DNA from: Thalassotalea insulae
GTDB lineage: Bacteria; Pseudomonadota; Gammaproteobacteria; Enterobacterales; Alteromonadaceae
DNA: 64,000 nt
Direction of reading: 5' to 3'
Assembly (NCBI RefSeq): GCF_030161395.1
Contig: NZ_BSST01000001.1
Coordinates: 3,100,001-3,164,000, forward strand
Positions 52,065 to 60,991 of the stretch are shown here, in pieces; the stretch's first letter is position 1, and every line of letters starts with the position of its first letter. Below the pieces are notes generated by a model. The model made no database searches and was not told where the DNA came from. It worked only from the letters and a program-made list of their open reading frames with translations. The translations under genes were made by a program, and so were the position numbers.

Positions 52065-52469
52065 TTAAATCGTTGAACGTAATTCTACTGTATTACCTTG
52101 TGGGTCTGTTAGGTACACTGATTGACCATAGCCCTGAGCACCATAGCGGCGCTCAAAGTTAGGTAGGCTGATATTGTGCTGTTTAAAGTGCTCGATTAGT
52201 TGTTGTTCGCTGATAGTGGCCAGTTGCAGGCAAAAATGATCGAGGTTATTTTCGCTTGTGCTTGGTGCGTTACCGCCAGCACGACCTAATTCACTGTTAA
52301 CATCAACAATATCAATTAAGGCATTGCCGGCTCTGAGCTGCGTCAGACCAAGTGATTTATCTGTTTGACGCTCAATGGTGCAGCCCAGTACCTGACAGTA
52401 AAATGCTAACATTTCATTGAGCTTGTCGGTACGTAATACGATATGATCAATTCCAACAATTGTTAGCAT
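52065..52469 (-). CDS. VOC-family (glyoxalase-like) metalloprotein
   Basis: 134 residues, the length of a two-module VOC domain. Metal-ligand positions are His in IDHIVLRT, His in LDHFCLQL and Glu in LTDPQGNTVELRS. Enzymes of this fold include glyoxalases, fosfomycin-type transferases and dioxygenases; the reaction here is unknown. It is convergent with the kinase gene (5-bp gap) and 35 bp after mutY in the same direction, so probably cotranscribed with mutY. Confidence 0.88.
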   Translation of the reverse strand: MLTIVGIDHIVLRTDKLNEMLAFYCQVLGCTIERQTDKSLGLTQLRAGNALIDIVDVNSELGRAGGNAPSTSENNLDHFCLQLATISEQQLIEHFKQHNISLPNFERRYGAQGYGQSVYLTDPQGNTVELRSTI

Positions 52470-52504
52470 TATAGCCCCTGTTTAGCTTGTTAATTTGCCA
52501 TTGT

Positions 52505-53590
52505 TTAAAGCCGCACTAATTGTTTAATTTCATCTAAAATCTTACAACTTGAAGCGGCCAGCCCAACCGTGTTGATATCGTCTAACTTATACCAGTTAAA
52601 ATCAGCGGGCTCATTAACTAGATTATTGGCGGAGATTGCACAATCGACAAGTATTGGCTCTATATCGAGATGAAAATGGCTAAAGGTATGACGGAACTCG
52701 GTTAACTGAGTGGTTTTTTCTAACGTTAGTCCAAGATCTGTCAGTGTTTCGTTAATCGCATTTTTATCTGCTAGTTCCAAAAAGCAATACAGGCCGCCCC
52801 AAATGCCTGCCGGTGGTCGTTTCTCCATTAAAACCTGATTCTCTACCCTAGGGATCAACATGATGGTTTGTTTTACTGGCGTAGTTTTCTTTGGCTTTTT
52901 CTGAGGAAAGTTCGCCTGTTCATTTCCCGCATAGGCAAGACAACCGTCATTAACAGGGCATTGCTCACATAACGGTTTGGTGCGGGTGCACACCATAGCG
53001 CCAATATCCATCATCGCCTGATTATAGTTTTCTACTTCTTCTTTCGGCGTAAGCTGTTCTGCAATCGGCCATAATGCTTTTTCAAATTTTGCCTGGGCAT
53101 TATGCCCCTCAACCAGGTAGTAGCGTGCAAGCACTCTTTTTACATTACCGTCTAAAATGGCGTGATGTTGTTTGAGTGACAGACTGAGAATGGCTCCGGC
53201 GGTTGAGCGGCCAATACCCGGCAGAGCAACCACTTGCTCAATGTCTTGTGGAAACTGGCCTTGGTATTGGTCACGAATAATTTTTGCCGCTTTATGAAGA
53301 TTACGAGCACGCGCGTAATAGCCTAAGCCCGTCCAATGATGCAGTACGTTATCTTCATCAGCATTGGCTAAGTCGTTAATGGTCGGAAAGCTTGCCATAA
53401 AGCGTTGGTAATAAGGAATAACAGTGGCAACCTGGGTTTGTTGCAACATGATTTCTGAAATCCACACCCGATAAGGCGTTTTATTTTGCTGCCAAGGCAA
53501 ATGCTTGCGTCCTTGTTGGTGAAACCAGGACAGAATATTGTCGCTAAAATATTGTGCAGACGTGTTAGTTATTTTTGTACTTTGATTCAT
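52505..53590 (-). CDS. mutY: A/G-specific adenine glycosylase
   Basis: 361 residues. Marks of MutY: LPWQQNKTPYRVWISEIMLQ with the catalytic Glu, helix-hairpin-helix VVALPGIGRSTAGAILSLSL, catalytic Asp in HHAILDGNVKRVLARYY, 4Fe-4S ligands in CTRTKPLCEQCPVNDGC, and a C-terminal NUDIX-like domain that reads 8-oxoguanine (MLIPRVENQVLMEKRPPAGI, EFRHTFSHFHL). It removes adenine mispaired with 8-oxoG. It follows the Mtr operon by 76 bp in the same direction and precedes the VOC gene. Confidence 0.97.
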   Translation of the reverse strand: MNQSTKITNTSAQYFSDNILSWFHQQGRKHLPWQQNKTPYRVWISEIMLQQTQVATVIPYYQRFMASFPTINDLANADEDNVLHHWTGLGYYARARNLHKAAKIIRDQYQGQFPQDIEQVVALPGIGRSTAGAILSLSLKQHHAILDGNVKRVLARYYLVEGHNAQAKFEKALWPIAEQLTPKEEVENYNQAMMDIGAMVCTRTKPLCEQCPVNDGCLAYAGNEQANFPQKKPKKTTPVKQTIMLIPRVENQVLMEKRPPAGIWGGLYCFLELADKNAINETLTDLGLTLEKTTQLTEFRHTFSHFHLDIEPILVDCAISANNLVNEPADFNWYKLDDINTVGLAASSCKILDEIKQLVRL

Positions 53591-53666
53591 GGCACGCAGT
53601 GTACTTGTTTACTGCTGATTGCTCAAAAATTTATTTTAACTTAGGTTAGAATCGAGTACGGCTTAG

Positions 53667-54227
53667 CTAAGGTAAGTTATGCGCTGTACCTTTATGACAA
53701 TCAATGCAGGTTTCTTTGGTTTCTGCTATGCGTACTGGGTCATGTTTTTTCTGTGCACGTTTACTTTGTGCTGCTAAATCCATGGCTGAAAATGCGTGAC
53801 AGTTGCGGCATTCTCTTGAGTTATTCGCTTTCATTTCAGCCCATACTCGTTCAGCCATTGCTTCGCGGTGCATGGCAAATTTTTCCGGGGTGTTTATTGT
53901 GCCGCGTATTTTATGCCAAAGTTCGTTGGTCGCTTTTATTTTCCGTATCGTTTTGTGAACCCAAGGTCTGGGAACGTGACAGTCGGGACAGCTCGCTTTA
54001 ACGCCGGCGCTGTTGCGGTAATGAATCGATTGTTGATATTCCTGATAGACAGTTTGTGACATTTCGTGGCAGCTAAGACAAAATTGCTCGGTATTGGTTA
54101 ACTCTAGTGACCAGTTAAAGGCTCCCCAGGCCAGCAACCCCAATATTGCTGCTAAAAAACCGCCAAGCGGTATCCCAAACGACCACCATTTTTTACTAGG
54201 GGTCCATAATTTATCCCATATTTTCAT
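53667..54227 (-). CDS. CymA/NapC/NirT-family tetraheme quinol dehydrogenase
   Basis: 186 residues, nearly the size of Shewanella CymA. One N-terminal membrane helix (WSFGIPLGGFLAAILGLLAW) and four CxxCH haem sites: CLSCH, CPDCH, CRNCH and CIDCH. The phrase TIRKIKATNELWHKIRGTIN is typical of the NapC/NirT family. It takes electrons from membrane quinol and hands them to periplasmic cytochromes. Here it is the last gene of the Mtr-type operon, 22 bp after the diheme cytochrome gene. This would make the locus self-sufficient from quinol pool to cell surface. Confidence 0.94.
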   Translation of the reverse strand: MKIWDKLWTPSKKWWSFGIPLGGFLAAILGLLAWGAFNWSLELTNTEQFCLSCHEMSQTVYQEYQQSIHYRNSAGVKASCPDCHVPRPWVHKTIRKIKATNELWHKIRGTINTPEKFAMHREAMAERVWAEMKANNSRECRNCHAFSAMDLAAQSKRAQKKHDPVRIAETKETCIDCHKGTAHNLP

Positions 54228-54249
54228 AATCTACTCAGCATATTTGGGG

Positions 54250-54864
54250 TTATTGTTGACTTGCGTAATAAGCGAGTAACGCTTGCCATTCATCGCTATT
54301 TAACTGGTCTATTTTTTGCTGCATTTTTTTATCCATTTCACGGGAGCCGTCTTGGTAATCCTTCATCGAATTTTCCAGATAAAGGCTATGTTGTCCTGCT
54401 AAAATACCTGAGTCATCATCTGGATCGCTACCGCCTGAGTTGTGGCATCTTTGGCATTTTATTTCATGGACTTTTTTTCCATCACTAACCAGTGCCTGGT
54501 TAAACCCTTGTTTGGCAGCTTTAAAAGGCTTTTGGGCAAAAAAAGTGGCAATATCGCTAATTTGCTGAGCGGATAATTGGTCGACAATTTTTTTCATATC
54601 CGTTGGTGCTTTTGAAATATCGCCGAAGCGATATTTTGATTGCTGTGCCGGACGTACATTGTCTTTATAGGCAAATAATGCTGATTCGATAAAGGTTGCC
54701 GATGCCCCGGCTATGGTTGGCATATCTGGCTCTGTGCTGATCCCGTTGTTACCGTGACAATCCATACAATCGTTGATTATTTCTGCAGTATCAGTAAAAG
54801 CAACTGAGTTAAAACTCATTATTGCTAAACAAGCGAGGACTTTAAAAATCGATTTGTTCTTCAT
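54250..54864 (-). CDS. Periplasmic diheme c-type cytochrome (c4/c553-like)
   Basis: 204 residues from the ATG at 54864, chosen because AAAGGA is nine bases before it; the ATG three codons earlier touches the AAGGA. A signal peptide (IFKVLACLAIMSFNSVAFT) is followed by two class-I cytochrome domains with CMDCH and CQRCH. Distal Met ligand candidates are in PTDMKKIV and SREMDKKM. It probably shuttles electrons in the periplasm between the CymA-like protein and the MtrA-like decaheme, or to another reductase. It lies between mtrB- and cymA-like genes of one operon. Confidence 0.9.
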   Translation of the reverse strand: MKNKSIFKVLACLAIMSFNSVAFTDTAEIINDCMDCHGNNGISTEPDMPTIAGASATFIESALFAYKDNVRPAQQSKYRFGDISKAPTDMKKIVDQLSAQQISDIATFFAQKPFKAAKQGFNQALVSDGKKVHEIKCQRCHNSGGSDPDDDSGILAGQHSLYLENSMKDYQDGSREMDKKMQQKIDQLNSDEWQALLAYYASQQ

Positions 54865-54912
54865 AGTTAGCATTCCTTTGTGGTTAACGACTTGCTGCTT
54901 TTAATATCTATT

Positions 54913-57024
54913 TTAGAAATTATAAGTTAGTTTCATGCTGGCATAATTCACGTTGTAATTTGGGGTTAACGCACCAAAAGTTAATAAATTATCACCAGTT
55001 TTCAGTTCAAGTGTGTCGATGGCAAAATCGTCAGCGGAAAGTTTTTCATGCTGGTAGGTAAGTTCGCTGCTAAGCTGAGGGGATATCTGATAGCTAAAAT
55101 TGACTGTTAATCGTCGCCATAGATTCGTCACATCCGGTAGTTGATCTGAGGCAGAAGTTATCATTTTGCGCTGGCTTTTCCCGTTTGAATTTAGCGCTTC
55201 AATTGACAAGCTGGCTTTATTATCCAGTAACTGGTTAACCTTTATCGTGATACCTAGATTGGTGATGTCGTCTTGGTGCTTAGTTGTCCAATAAGATAAG
55301 GTTTTTCCGCCTTTACTGGTGGCGTCGATTTTTTCTCGTTGATAAAACAAGGCCATACTGGCGTGTTGTTTAAATTGCCAGCTAATATCGGCCCCGTAAT
55401 GATAGCGATTATCCTGCTGTAATCCGAGGGCTGAGTTTTGATAGCGTCTTTTACCGACGTCGGAGTTAATGCTTGCTGATAGCTGGGGAGTTAAACTGGT
55501 CGCTATATTGACACTGGCTTTATCTTCAATGCGTTCTGCCGTGTTATAGCGATATAACAAGGGGTTTTGGCTCACAGTTAATAAGCTGTCAGTTGGTTGT
55601 TTTTCCGCATCGCGCTTAAAGTGTGACGCTTTAATACTGTAGTGTCGATTCGACTGATCTTGCAGTTGCAGTTTGCCGATTATGCCGTGCTCCGTATTTT
55701 GATAATGCCTGATTGCATTACGAGTGGTCGTATTTTTTTTAACGCTAATACTGGCTTTTTGTCTTTGATAAAATTGCCAGTTGGCATCAAGTTGCCACTG
55801 TTCTTTGGTAAAATCATAGGGTACATTTTGTACGCTGTCGCCGATAAAGGTTTCGGTAATGATAGGCGAAAAATAATAGAGTTTACTGTTATTATCTCTT
55901 TGTTTATATTGGTATTTTGCGATGAATTTCAATGATTTTGACCAGCGGTTATATAACCTGAAACTGAAATCTTTGGTGTCGATCGTGGCATTGAAATCAC
56001 GGGTTGGTAAGTCTTGGTTGAGTAATGCGTTATTTGAATAGCGAAGCAGGGCATTGTTTTGTTGCATATTGCCGACTGCGGCATACAGCTTAAACGCCGT
56101 TGCTATATCTGGTCGATAACTCAAATCAAACTTAACCTTATACGCCTTATTATCTGGTTCAGCGGATAATTCACCGGTTTCACTACCGGCCACATAATTT
56201 GAAAAAGGGTTATCGTAAAAATAAGACTGATAATTATTGGTAAAATGCGAAACAAAGTAGCCTAAATTTATCAGTAAACCATGCTGATAATAACTGATAT
56301 TACCTTCAAGCTGCTCTGTTTGCTGGTCAATTGGCAAGGGTAAGTAACTGGCGTTAATGAGCTGTGCGGCGGCGTATTGTTGTCGGCCTGATTTTTCAAG
56401 GCGCCGGTAATTCAGCGAATAGTCAATATTTTCGTCGCTAAAATATCGCCAGTTTAACGACAGTTTTTGCCAGTCTATCGCGTTGTTAAAAGTTTGCCAC
56501 TTACTGGTGTCGAGTTCTGCCGGCGTTGAAACAGTCTCCAGGCTTTGCCAGTTATCGGGTAGTTGTAGATAGTTATCCTTTAAGCTAAATGGCGTGGATA
56601 GCTGATGATATTTTCGAAGTGGTATTTTTTGATAATCAAACGCTAGCTGGTAGTTGCCATAATGCCCGCCCTTTGCAGCTAAAGTAAGTGAATCCAGAGC
56701 GAGTTTATCTATATCAAGCTGGGCATATTGCCCTTGCTGGTTTTGATAAGTTAATTGGTTTGATAAATATACAGGTTTATTTTTTTCGATGCCGCTATGG
56801 TTGCTGAAGTAGTAGGCATCGTCGGATAACCCGGCAAAATTTATCGAGATGTTACCAGTGAACTCTGTTATTTTCGGACAATATTCACATAACCAGTTAA
56901 CCGTTTGTTCTGGCGTGGGGGCATCACTTTCGATGACGGCATTAAAAGGATGGCTATTTATGATATTAGGTAACATAGCACAGCTGATAATCAGCATTAT
57001 ATTTGTGAAAGGGATGTGATTCAT
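54913..57024 (-). CDS. MtrB/PioB-family outer-membrane beta-barrel
   Basis: 703 residues, signal peptide near residues 1-24. The mature start carries a CxxC (LCEYC), known from MtrB of Shewanella. The rest alternates polar and hydrophobic strands, as expected for a ~26-strand porin (YQLAFDYQKIPLRKYHQLST, INLGYFVSHFTNNYQSYFYD), and ends in VNYASMKLTYNF with a terminal Phe. MtrB-type barrels enclose an MtrA decaheme so that electrons cross the outer membrane. It follows the MtrA-like gene by 9 bp. Confidence 0.93.
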   Translation of the reverse strand: MNHIPFTNIMLIISCAMLPNIINSHPFNAVIESDAPTPEQTVNWLCEYCPKITEFTGNISINFAGLSDDAYYFSNHSGIEKNKPVYLSNQLTYQNQQGQYAQLDIDKLALDSLTLAAKGGHYGNYQLAFDYQKIPLRKYHQLSTPFSLKDNYLQLPDNWQSLETVSTPAELDTSKWQTFNNAIDWQKLSLNWRYFSDENIDYSLNYRRLEKSGRQQYAAAQLINASYLPLPIDQQTEQLEGNISYYQHGLLINLGYFVSHFTNNYQSYFYDNPFSNYVAGSETGELSAEPDNKAYKVKFDLSYRPDIATAFKLYAAVGNMQQNNALLRYSNNALLNQDLPTRDFNATIDTKDFSFRLYNRWSKSLKFIAKYQYKQRDNNSKLYYFSPIITETFIGDSVQNVPYDFTKEQWQLDANWQFYQRQKASISVKKNTTTRNAIRHYQNTEHGIIGKLQLQDQSNRHYSIKASHFKRDAEKQPTDSLLTVSQNPLLYRYNTAERIEDKASVNIATSLTPQLSASINSDVGKRRYQNSALGLQQDNRYHYGADISWQFKQHASMALFYQREKIDATSKGGKTLSYWTTKHQDDITNLGITIKVNQLLDNKASLSIEALNSNGKSQRKMITSASDQLPDVTNLWRRLTVNFSYQISPQLSSELTYQHEKLSADDFAIDTLELKTGDNLLTFGALTPNYNVNYASMKLTYNF

Positions 57025-57033
57025 AACCTGACC

Positions 57034-58023
57034 CTAACGCTGAAACTTATAGCCGGACGGATGATTGGAGCCATGAATTTTAGCATGACAGTTAGCACAA
57101 CTTCGTCCTAACAAAAAGGCGGATGCTTGTTGACCTTGTGCATCGTCTGAACCATAGCTAAAGCTCGGATGGCCATCACTGTTATGGCAGTTTTGGCATA
57201 AGTAGGGGGCGCGTTGGGTTAATAAAGCAGCTTGGTTGCTGCCGTGTGGCCGATGACAGTTTAGACAATTATCAGTTACCGGTTCATGCTCCCATAAAAA
57301 TGGCCCGCGTTTTTCTGCGTGGCATTGATAGCAGGTTTCATTGACAGAGTCTGAAACCAATAACTGGTTATTGTTTGCATCGTGGGGGCTATGACAGTCA
57401 GTACAGCCCATTTGGCCGGAAGTTAGCGGATGTGAAAATACACTATGGTTAGCGACTTTTTCTTTGGTGTGGCATTGTCCGCACTGTTCCAATTGTTGGG
57501 CTTTATTTAATATCGGATCATCGCTTATGTGAATTTGATGACAGTCGGTACATGCCAGGTCGTTACTTTGATGTACGCTTCCAAGCCAGTGACGGGTAGT
57601 TGTGGCTTGATGGCAGGCTAAGCATAATTGATTTTTTTCATCATTTGATATTACATCTTTGGTTTTAAAGCTGATCATAGCAGCTCTGACTTGCCCTTTT
57701 CTTAAACGTTTGACAGTATGAGCGGCCGCTGCACCATGACAAGTTTCACATTGTAATCCAGCTGAAGAAAATGGCCCGTGCTTGGTATTCTTGTTGCCAT
57801 GGGGGGAGTTAAAAATGGCTAGCACCGGAAATTTTGAATCCTGATCGTGACATTGTAAGCAGGTATCAGCTCCTTCTTTCGAATATTCTGTCGTTGCTGA
57901 GGGGGGAGGGAGCTGCTCTGCCACGACAGTCATAGCGCTTAACATAAACAGTATTAACAAACCTATGGTAGTGCTCACTGGCTTGTTAATACTCGCTGTT
58001 ACAAGTGCTGCGATGATTTTCAC
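57034..58023 (-). CDS. MtrA/DmsE-family periplasmic decaheme cytochrome c
   Basis: 329 residues with a signal peptide (GLLILFMLSAMTVVAEQ). Ten CxxCH sites are visible: CLQCH, CETCH, CLACH, CTDCH, CGQCH, CTDCH, CYQCH, CLNCH, CQNCH and CANCH. The spacing and the ending in CHAKIHGSNHPSGYKF are typical of MtrA/DmsE. It sits inside the MtrB barrel and wires periplasmic donors to the outer-surface decaheme. Second gene of the operon, 38 bp after the MtrC-like gene. Confidence 0.96.
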   Translation of the reverse strand: MKIIAALVTASINKPVSTTIGLLILFMLSAMTVVAEQLPPPSATTEYSKEGADTCLQCHDQDSKFPVLAIFNSPHGNKNTKHGPFSSAGLQCETCHGAAAAHTVKRLRKGQVRAAMISFKTKDVISNDEKNQLCLACHQATTTRHWLGSVHQSNDLACTDCHQIHISDDPILNKAQQLEQCGQCHTKEKVANHSVFSHPLTSGQMGCTDCHSPHDANNNQLLVSDSVNETCYQCHAEKRGPFLWEHEPVTDNCLNCHRPHGSNQAALLTQRAPYLCQNCHNSDGHPSFSYGSDDAQGQQASAFLLGRSCANCHAKIHGSNHPSGYKFQR

Positions 58024-58061
58024 GTTATCAATTAGCTCCTTGCTCAGTTACACGATGGCAT

Positions 58062-60251
58062 TTATTCGATGCCATGAGCGGCATTCACCGATTTTATACC
58101 ATCAGGACCATGACAAAAGATGCAGGTTTCTACTACGTCATGGCTATCAATAGCACTTTGACTGGTATTAAAAGATGCCCCACCGTTTTGTATCATATGT
58201 GCTTTTGACAAATAATCATCGTGACAGGATGAACATACGGCTGCTGTTGGCGTAATTTTTATATCATCTAATCGGTCAGTCAGGCTTATTCCTGTATCTA
58301 TAGTTGAACCTTGGACGCTTACATCCAGTGGCAGGCGGTAGCTGTCGTTTACATGACAGGTTTGACAGTTATTTAATTTGCCGGGAAAAGTCACGTGACT
58401 GAAATTATGCTCTGAGCCGCCGAAACCATAGACAATAAAAGGCTCAGTGCGCATTTCGCTGGCATGAATACTATGAATTAAGCGTTTAAAGTCGATGGAG
58501 CGCTCTTTTAAGCCATCGGCCGACGCAGGGCTACGTTTGGTAATATCGGTTGCGTTTGGATTGTGACACATAGCGCATAGCTGGGTATTGTCGTTACGGT
58601 TGGCGCCATGCAGGCTTAAGTTAACATGACAGGCCTGACATTTTTCAATAGTGACGATTTCGCGTCGAGCGACAGGTTGATCGTCGGTAATGGCAAAATA
58701 GGCAACCTCGCTTTTAACCGGAACCCTGTCAGAGTAGACGCCATCCCCGTCCAGATCTACCGCAGGGTGCCCTTCTAACGCAACAGCACCAGAACCTGTC
58801 TGATTTTGGGGAATGGCGACATTTGACGTTACGGTGAAGCTGCCATCGGCATTATCAATGGCTGTGGTTAACGGGTTGAGTGATACGGCTCTGGAGACAA
58901 GTGAACCGCTGTTTTCATTGTTGTAGTCGGTAGTGCTCCATGCCAGATCAATAGCGATGCGCGAAGCTCCACCTTCGGCTTTAAATTCACTATCGTTTAG
59001 AATATCGTAGCTTTTGTTGTTATTTTCTGGGTTGGTAATGGAAAAGGTTATTTCCGGCAGTTCATTAGCTTGGGTATGAGTGACAGATAAAATGTTAAAT
59101 TGAAATTTATTGCTCGCTATTTGGCTATCGATTTGGTGTGAGTCAGCGATACTGCCAACAAAGCCACCAGTGCGATGACATACCGAGCATTCGCTGTTGT
59201 CAATCATGACCCCTCCCGGATGTCCTCCGTCTTTGCCAAGCGCAAAATTAATATCGTCATGACAGGAACCACAAGCCTCTATTGTTGGAGTTGTTTGCCA
59301 TTTGATCGCATCCGGGGTTAGTGGGTCATCACTGTTATGGCATTTGTTGCAATTGCGAATATCCATAGGCAAGGTGACCTCTGAGTAATCATGTTTTCTG
59401 TCGCGAAAGCCCCAAATCGCATATTCTTCACCGGCAATTACGCTAGGTAAGGATACTCCCCGGTGAATTTTATGAATCATCACCTTAAAGTCTAAGCTGT
59501 TGTTACTGTTTGCATCCGTGCTGCCTGGATTGTGGCAAGTGACGCACAATTGGGTATTAATACGTCCTCCGCCGTGCAGAGCTAACCCTCCATGGCAGGC
59601 GTTACAGTTTTCTGTAGTGACTAGATCATGAGTTAATATACCTGTTGTTGCCTGATCTAAAGGGCGCCAGGTATAACTAGCGTTAGTGGTTGGCTGGTCA
59701 TTACCACTAATTTGCACTGCTAAACGATGCGTTAATTCTGGTTGATAGCTCACTATTTGTGGTGAGCTTATCTGGGTAATATCGTGAGCAAAGGTATAGC
59801 GATAACTTCCGTCATCATTATTGACTAAAGTGCCTTCTCTGTCTTGAGTAGCTTGAATTTTGGGGGTCGTACCAGGGCCGTTACCATCTGCATTTTCTAT
59901 CGTATTGATATAACTTTGCCAAGCATCGCTATTGCCTTTGGTACCGGGGATTAATTTTGCTAAGGAGAAGCGAGGAGCTGTGAGAGTGGTATATGGCTGA
60001 CCGTTTTGATCGCTAACAGAAAAGTAGACAATTGGTGCGCTATTTATTTCAACTTTATTAATGGATACCGTTAATAAAGTTGCCGGTTCTGTTATCACTG
60101 GTGGAGTGCTTGGTCCTTGTGGTCCAGGCTCTCCGGCAGGACCTTGGGCACCATCCTGACCGTCTTGTCCACAGCTAATAATCAACAAAGCTAATGAACA
60201 CAATATAACGGACTTAATATGTTTGCTAAAAAAATCGTTATGGGCATTCAT
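58062..60251 (-). CDS. OmcA/MtrC-family decaheme outer-membrane lipoprotein with collagen-like segment
   Basis: 729 residues. A lipobox (LALLIISC, Cys ~27) is followed by a short collagen-like Gly-x-y run (GQDGQDGAQGPAGEPGPQGP). Two split beta-barrel/pentaheme halves hold ten CxxCH sites in two groups of five: CNACH, CVTCH, CNKCH, CGSCH, CSVCH and then CQACH, CAMCH, CQTCH, CSSCH, CIFCH. It lies on the outer face of the outer membrane and passes electrons to metals, flavins or electrodes. It is the first gene of the operon mtrC-mtrA-mtrB-cytochrome-cymA (all minus strand), with an inverted repeat and an FNR/CRP-like site upstream. Confidence 0.96.
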   Translation of the reverse strand: MNAHNDFFSKHIKSVILCSLALLIISCGQDGQDGAQGPAGEPGPQGPSTPPVITEPATLLTVSINKVEINSAPIVYFSVSDQNGQPYTTLTAPRFSLAKLIPGTKGNSDAWQSYINTIENADGNGPGTTPKIQATQDREGTLVNNDDGSYRYTFAHDITQISSPQIVSYQPELTHRLAVQISGNDQPTTNASYTWRPLDQATTGILTHDLVTTENCNACHGGLALHGGGRINTQLCVTCHNPGSTDANSNNSLDFKVMIHKIHRGVSLPSVIAGEEYAIWGFRDRKHDYSEVTLPMDIRNCNKCHNSDDPLTPDAIKWQTTPTIEACGSCHDDINFALGKDGGHPGGVMIDNSECSVCHRTGGFVGSIADSHQIDSQIASNKFQFNILSVTHTQANELPEITFSITNPENNNKSYDILNDSEFKAEGGASRIAIDLAWSTTDYNNENSGSLVSRAVSLNPLTTAIDNADGSFTVTSNVAIPQNQTGSGAVALEGHPAVDLDGDGVYSDRVPVKSEVAYFAITDDQPVARREIVTIEKCQACHVNLSLHGANRNDNTQLCAMCHNPNATDITKRSPASADGLKERSIDFKRLIHSIHASEMRTEPFIVYGFGGSEHNFSHVTFPGKLNNCQTCHVNDSYRLPLDVSVQGSTIDTGISLTDRLDDIKITPTAAVCSSCHDDYLSKAHMIQNGGASFNTSQSAIDSHDVVETCIFCHGPDGIKSVNAAHGIE

Positions 60252-60414
60252 CTTTTTTCATCAAATTTAAGTTATTAAGTGAGCCCCTTTTGTGTTTAAA
60301 ATTTCTTAACCTCACTTTATACAAAGGGAATTTATTTTTTTGTGTCGCTATCAACAACTAAGTTTAGACTGTATTAAAAAAAATCCTGATTTTTTTGTGT
60401 TTTTTCTGAGCATT

Positions 60415-60438
60415 CATGCAAAAGTGATTATTTGCATG
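60415..60438. promoter_or_regulatory. Perfect inverted repeat upstream of the Mtr operon
   Basis: CATGCAAA (60415-60422) and TTTGCATG (60431-60438) are perfectly inverted across eight bases, giving a 24-bp site about 165-185 bp upstream of the MtrC-like start. It looks like an operator for a dimeric regulator. The regulator is not identifiable. Confidence 0.55.
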
Positions 60439-60449
60439 AGATAGATCAA
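60436..60449. promoter_or_regulatory. FNR/CRP-like site upstream of the Mtr operon
   Basis: ATGAG-ATAG-ATCAA matches TTGAT-N4-ATCAA at eight of ten fixed positions, with one perfect half. It also partly fits a CRP site. Anaerobic or cAMP control would suit a respiratory operon of this kind, but the match is not decisive. Confidence 0.4.
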
Positions 60450-60580
60450 TATAATTATTGCTTGGAATTTATCTATGCAGGCGTGAGATGGTTGAGAATT
60501 TGTGATTTTTATTGGTAAATAGTATTTTTTACGTTTAAGCTCCGCCCATTAAGAGAATTGAGAAATAGAAGTAGGATAAT

Positions 60581-60919
60581 ATGAAATTTGAAGCTAAAAA
60601 TCGCAGCCGACGTTTACGTAAGAAATTACGGGTAGATGAATTCCAGGAATTGGGGTTCGATGTTGCATGGAAGTTTGCCGATGACATTGATTCTGATGCA
60701 ATCGATCAGTTCATCGATCGTTTTTTTGCTGAGGTGATCGAACCTAATGGTTTAGGCTTTGGCGGTGAAGGTGATACCATTTGGCATGGTCTTATCTGCA
60801 CGCAAAAAATTGGTAAATGCAGTGACGAACATAGAAGTGCAGTAGAAAGCTGGTTAAAAGACAATGGTGCGACTGCGGTATCTGTCAGTGAGTTATATGA
60901 TGTCTGGTGGGCTGAGTAA
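60581..60919 (+). CDS. yggL: YggL family (DUF469) ribosome-associated protein
   Basis: 112 residues, the usual length. Clear signature: KNRSRRLRKKLRVDEFQELG, FIDRFFAEVIEPNGLGFGGE, and the ending VSVSELYDVWWAE. YggL binds the 50S ribosomal subunit. In E. coli yggL lies next to trmB; here a porin gene and a chemoreceptor gene (opposite strand) lie between them. TAGGATAAT precedes the ATG and a terminator follows. Confidence 0.94.
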   Translation: MKFEAKNRSRRLRKKLRVDEFQELGFDVAWKFADDIDSDAIDQFIDRFFAEVIEPNGLGFGGEGDTIWHGLICTQKIGKCSDEHRSAVESWLKDNGATAVSVSELYDVWWAE

Positions 60920-60946
60920 GCTCGTTAATATTATGAAGGTTTAATG

Positions 60947-60980
60947 AAAAGCCTGATGATGACGATCGTCAGGCTTTTTT
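60947..60980 (+). terminator. Terminator after yggL (also usable by the convergent porin gene)
   Basis: AAAAGCCTGA pairs with TCAGGCTTTT, with an inner GAT/ATC pair, and has T and A tracts on its two sides, so it may work in both directions. Confidence 0.88.
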
Positions 60981-60991
60981 GTTGCTAATAA

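Larger units (their letters stand above)
60252..60580. other. Divergent regulatory region of the Mtr operon and yggL
   Basis: 329 bp, AT-rich, no gene. Holds the Mtr promoter region, a perfect inverted repeat, an FNR/CRP-like sequence (separate entries) and the yggL leader. Confidence 0.7.

Noticed and set aside
60373..60400. A-rich/T-rich inverted stretch upstream of the Mtr operon as a terminator
   Set aside because: The stem would be almost all A-T with almost no loop; too weak to call.
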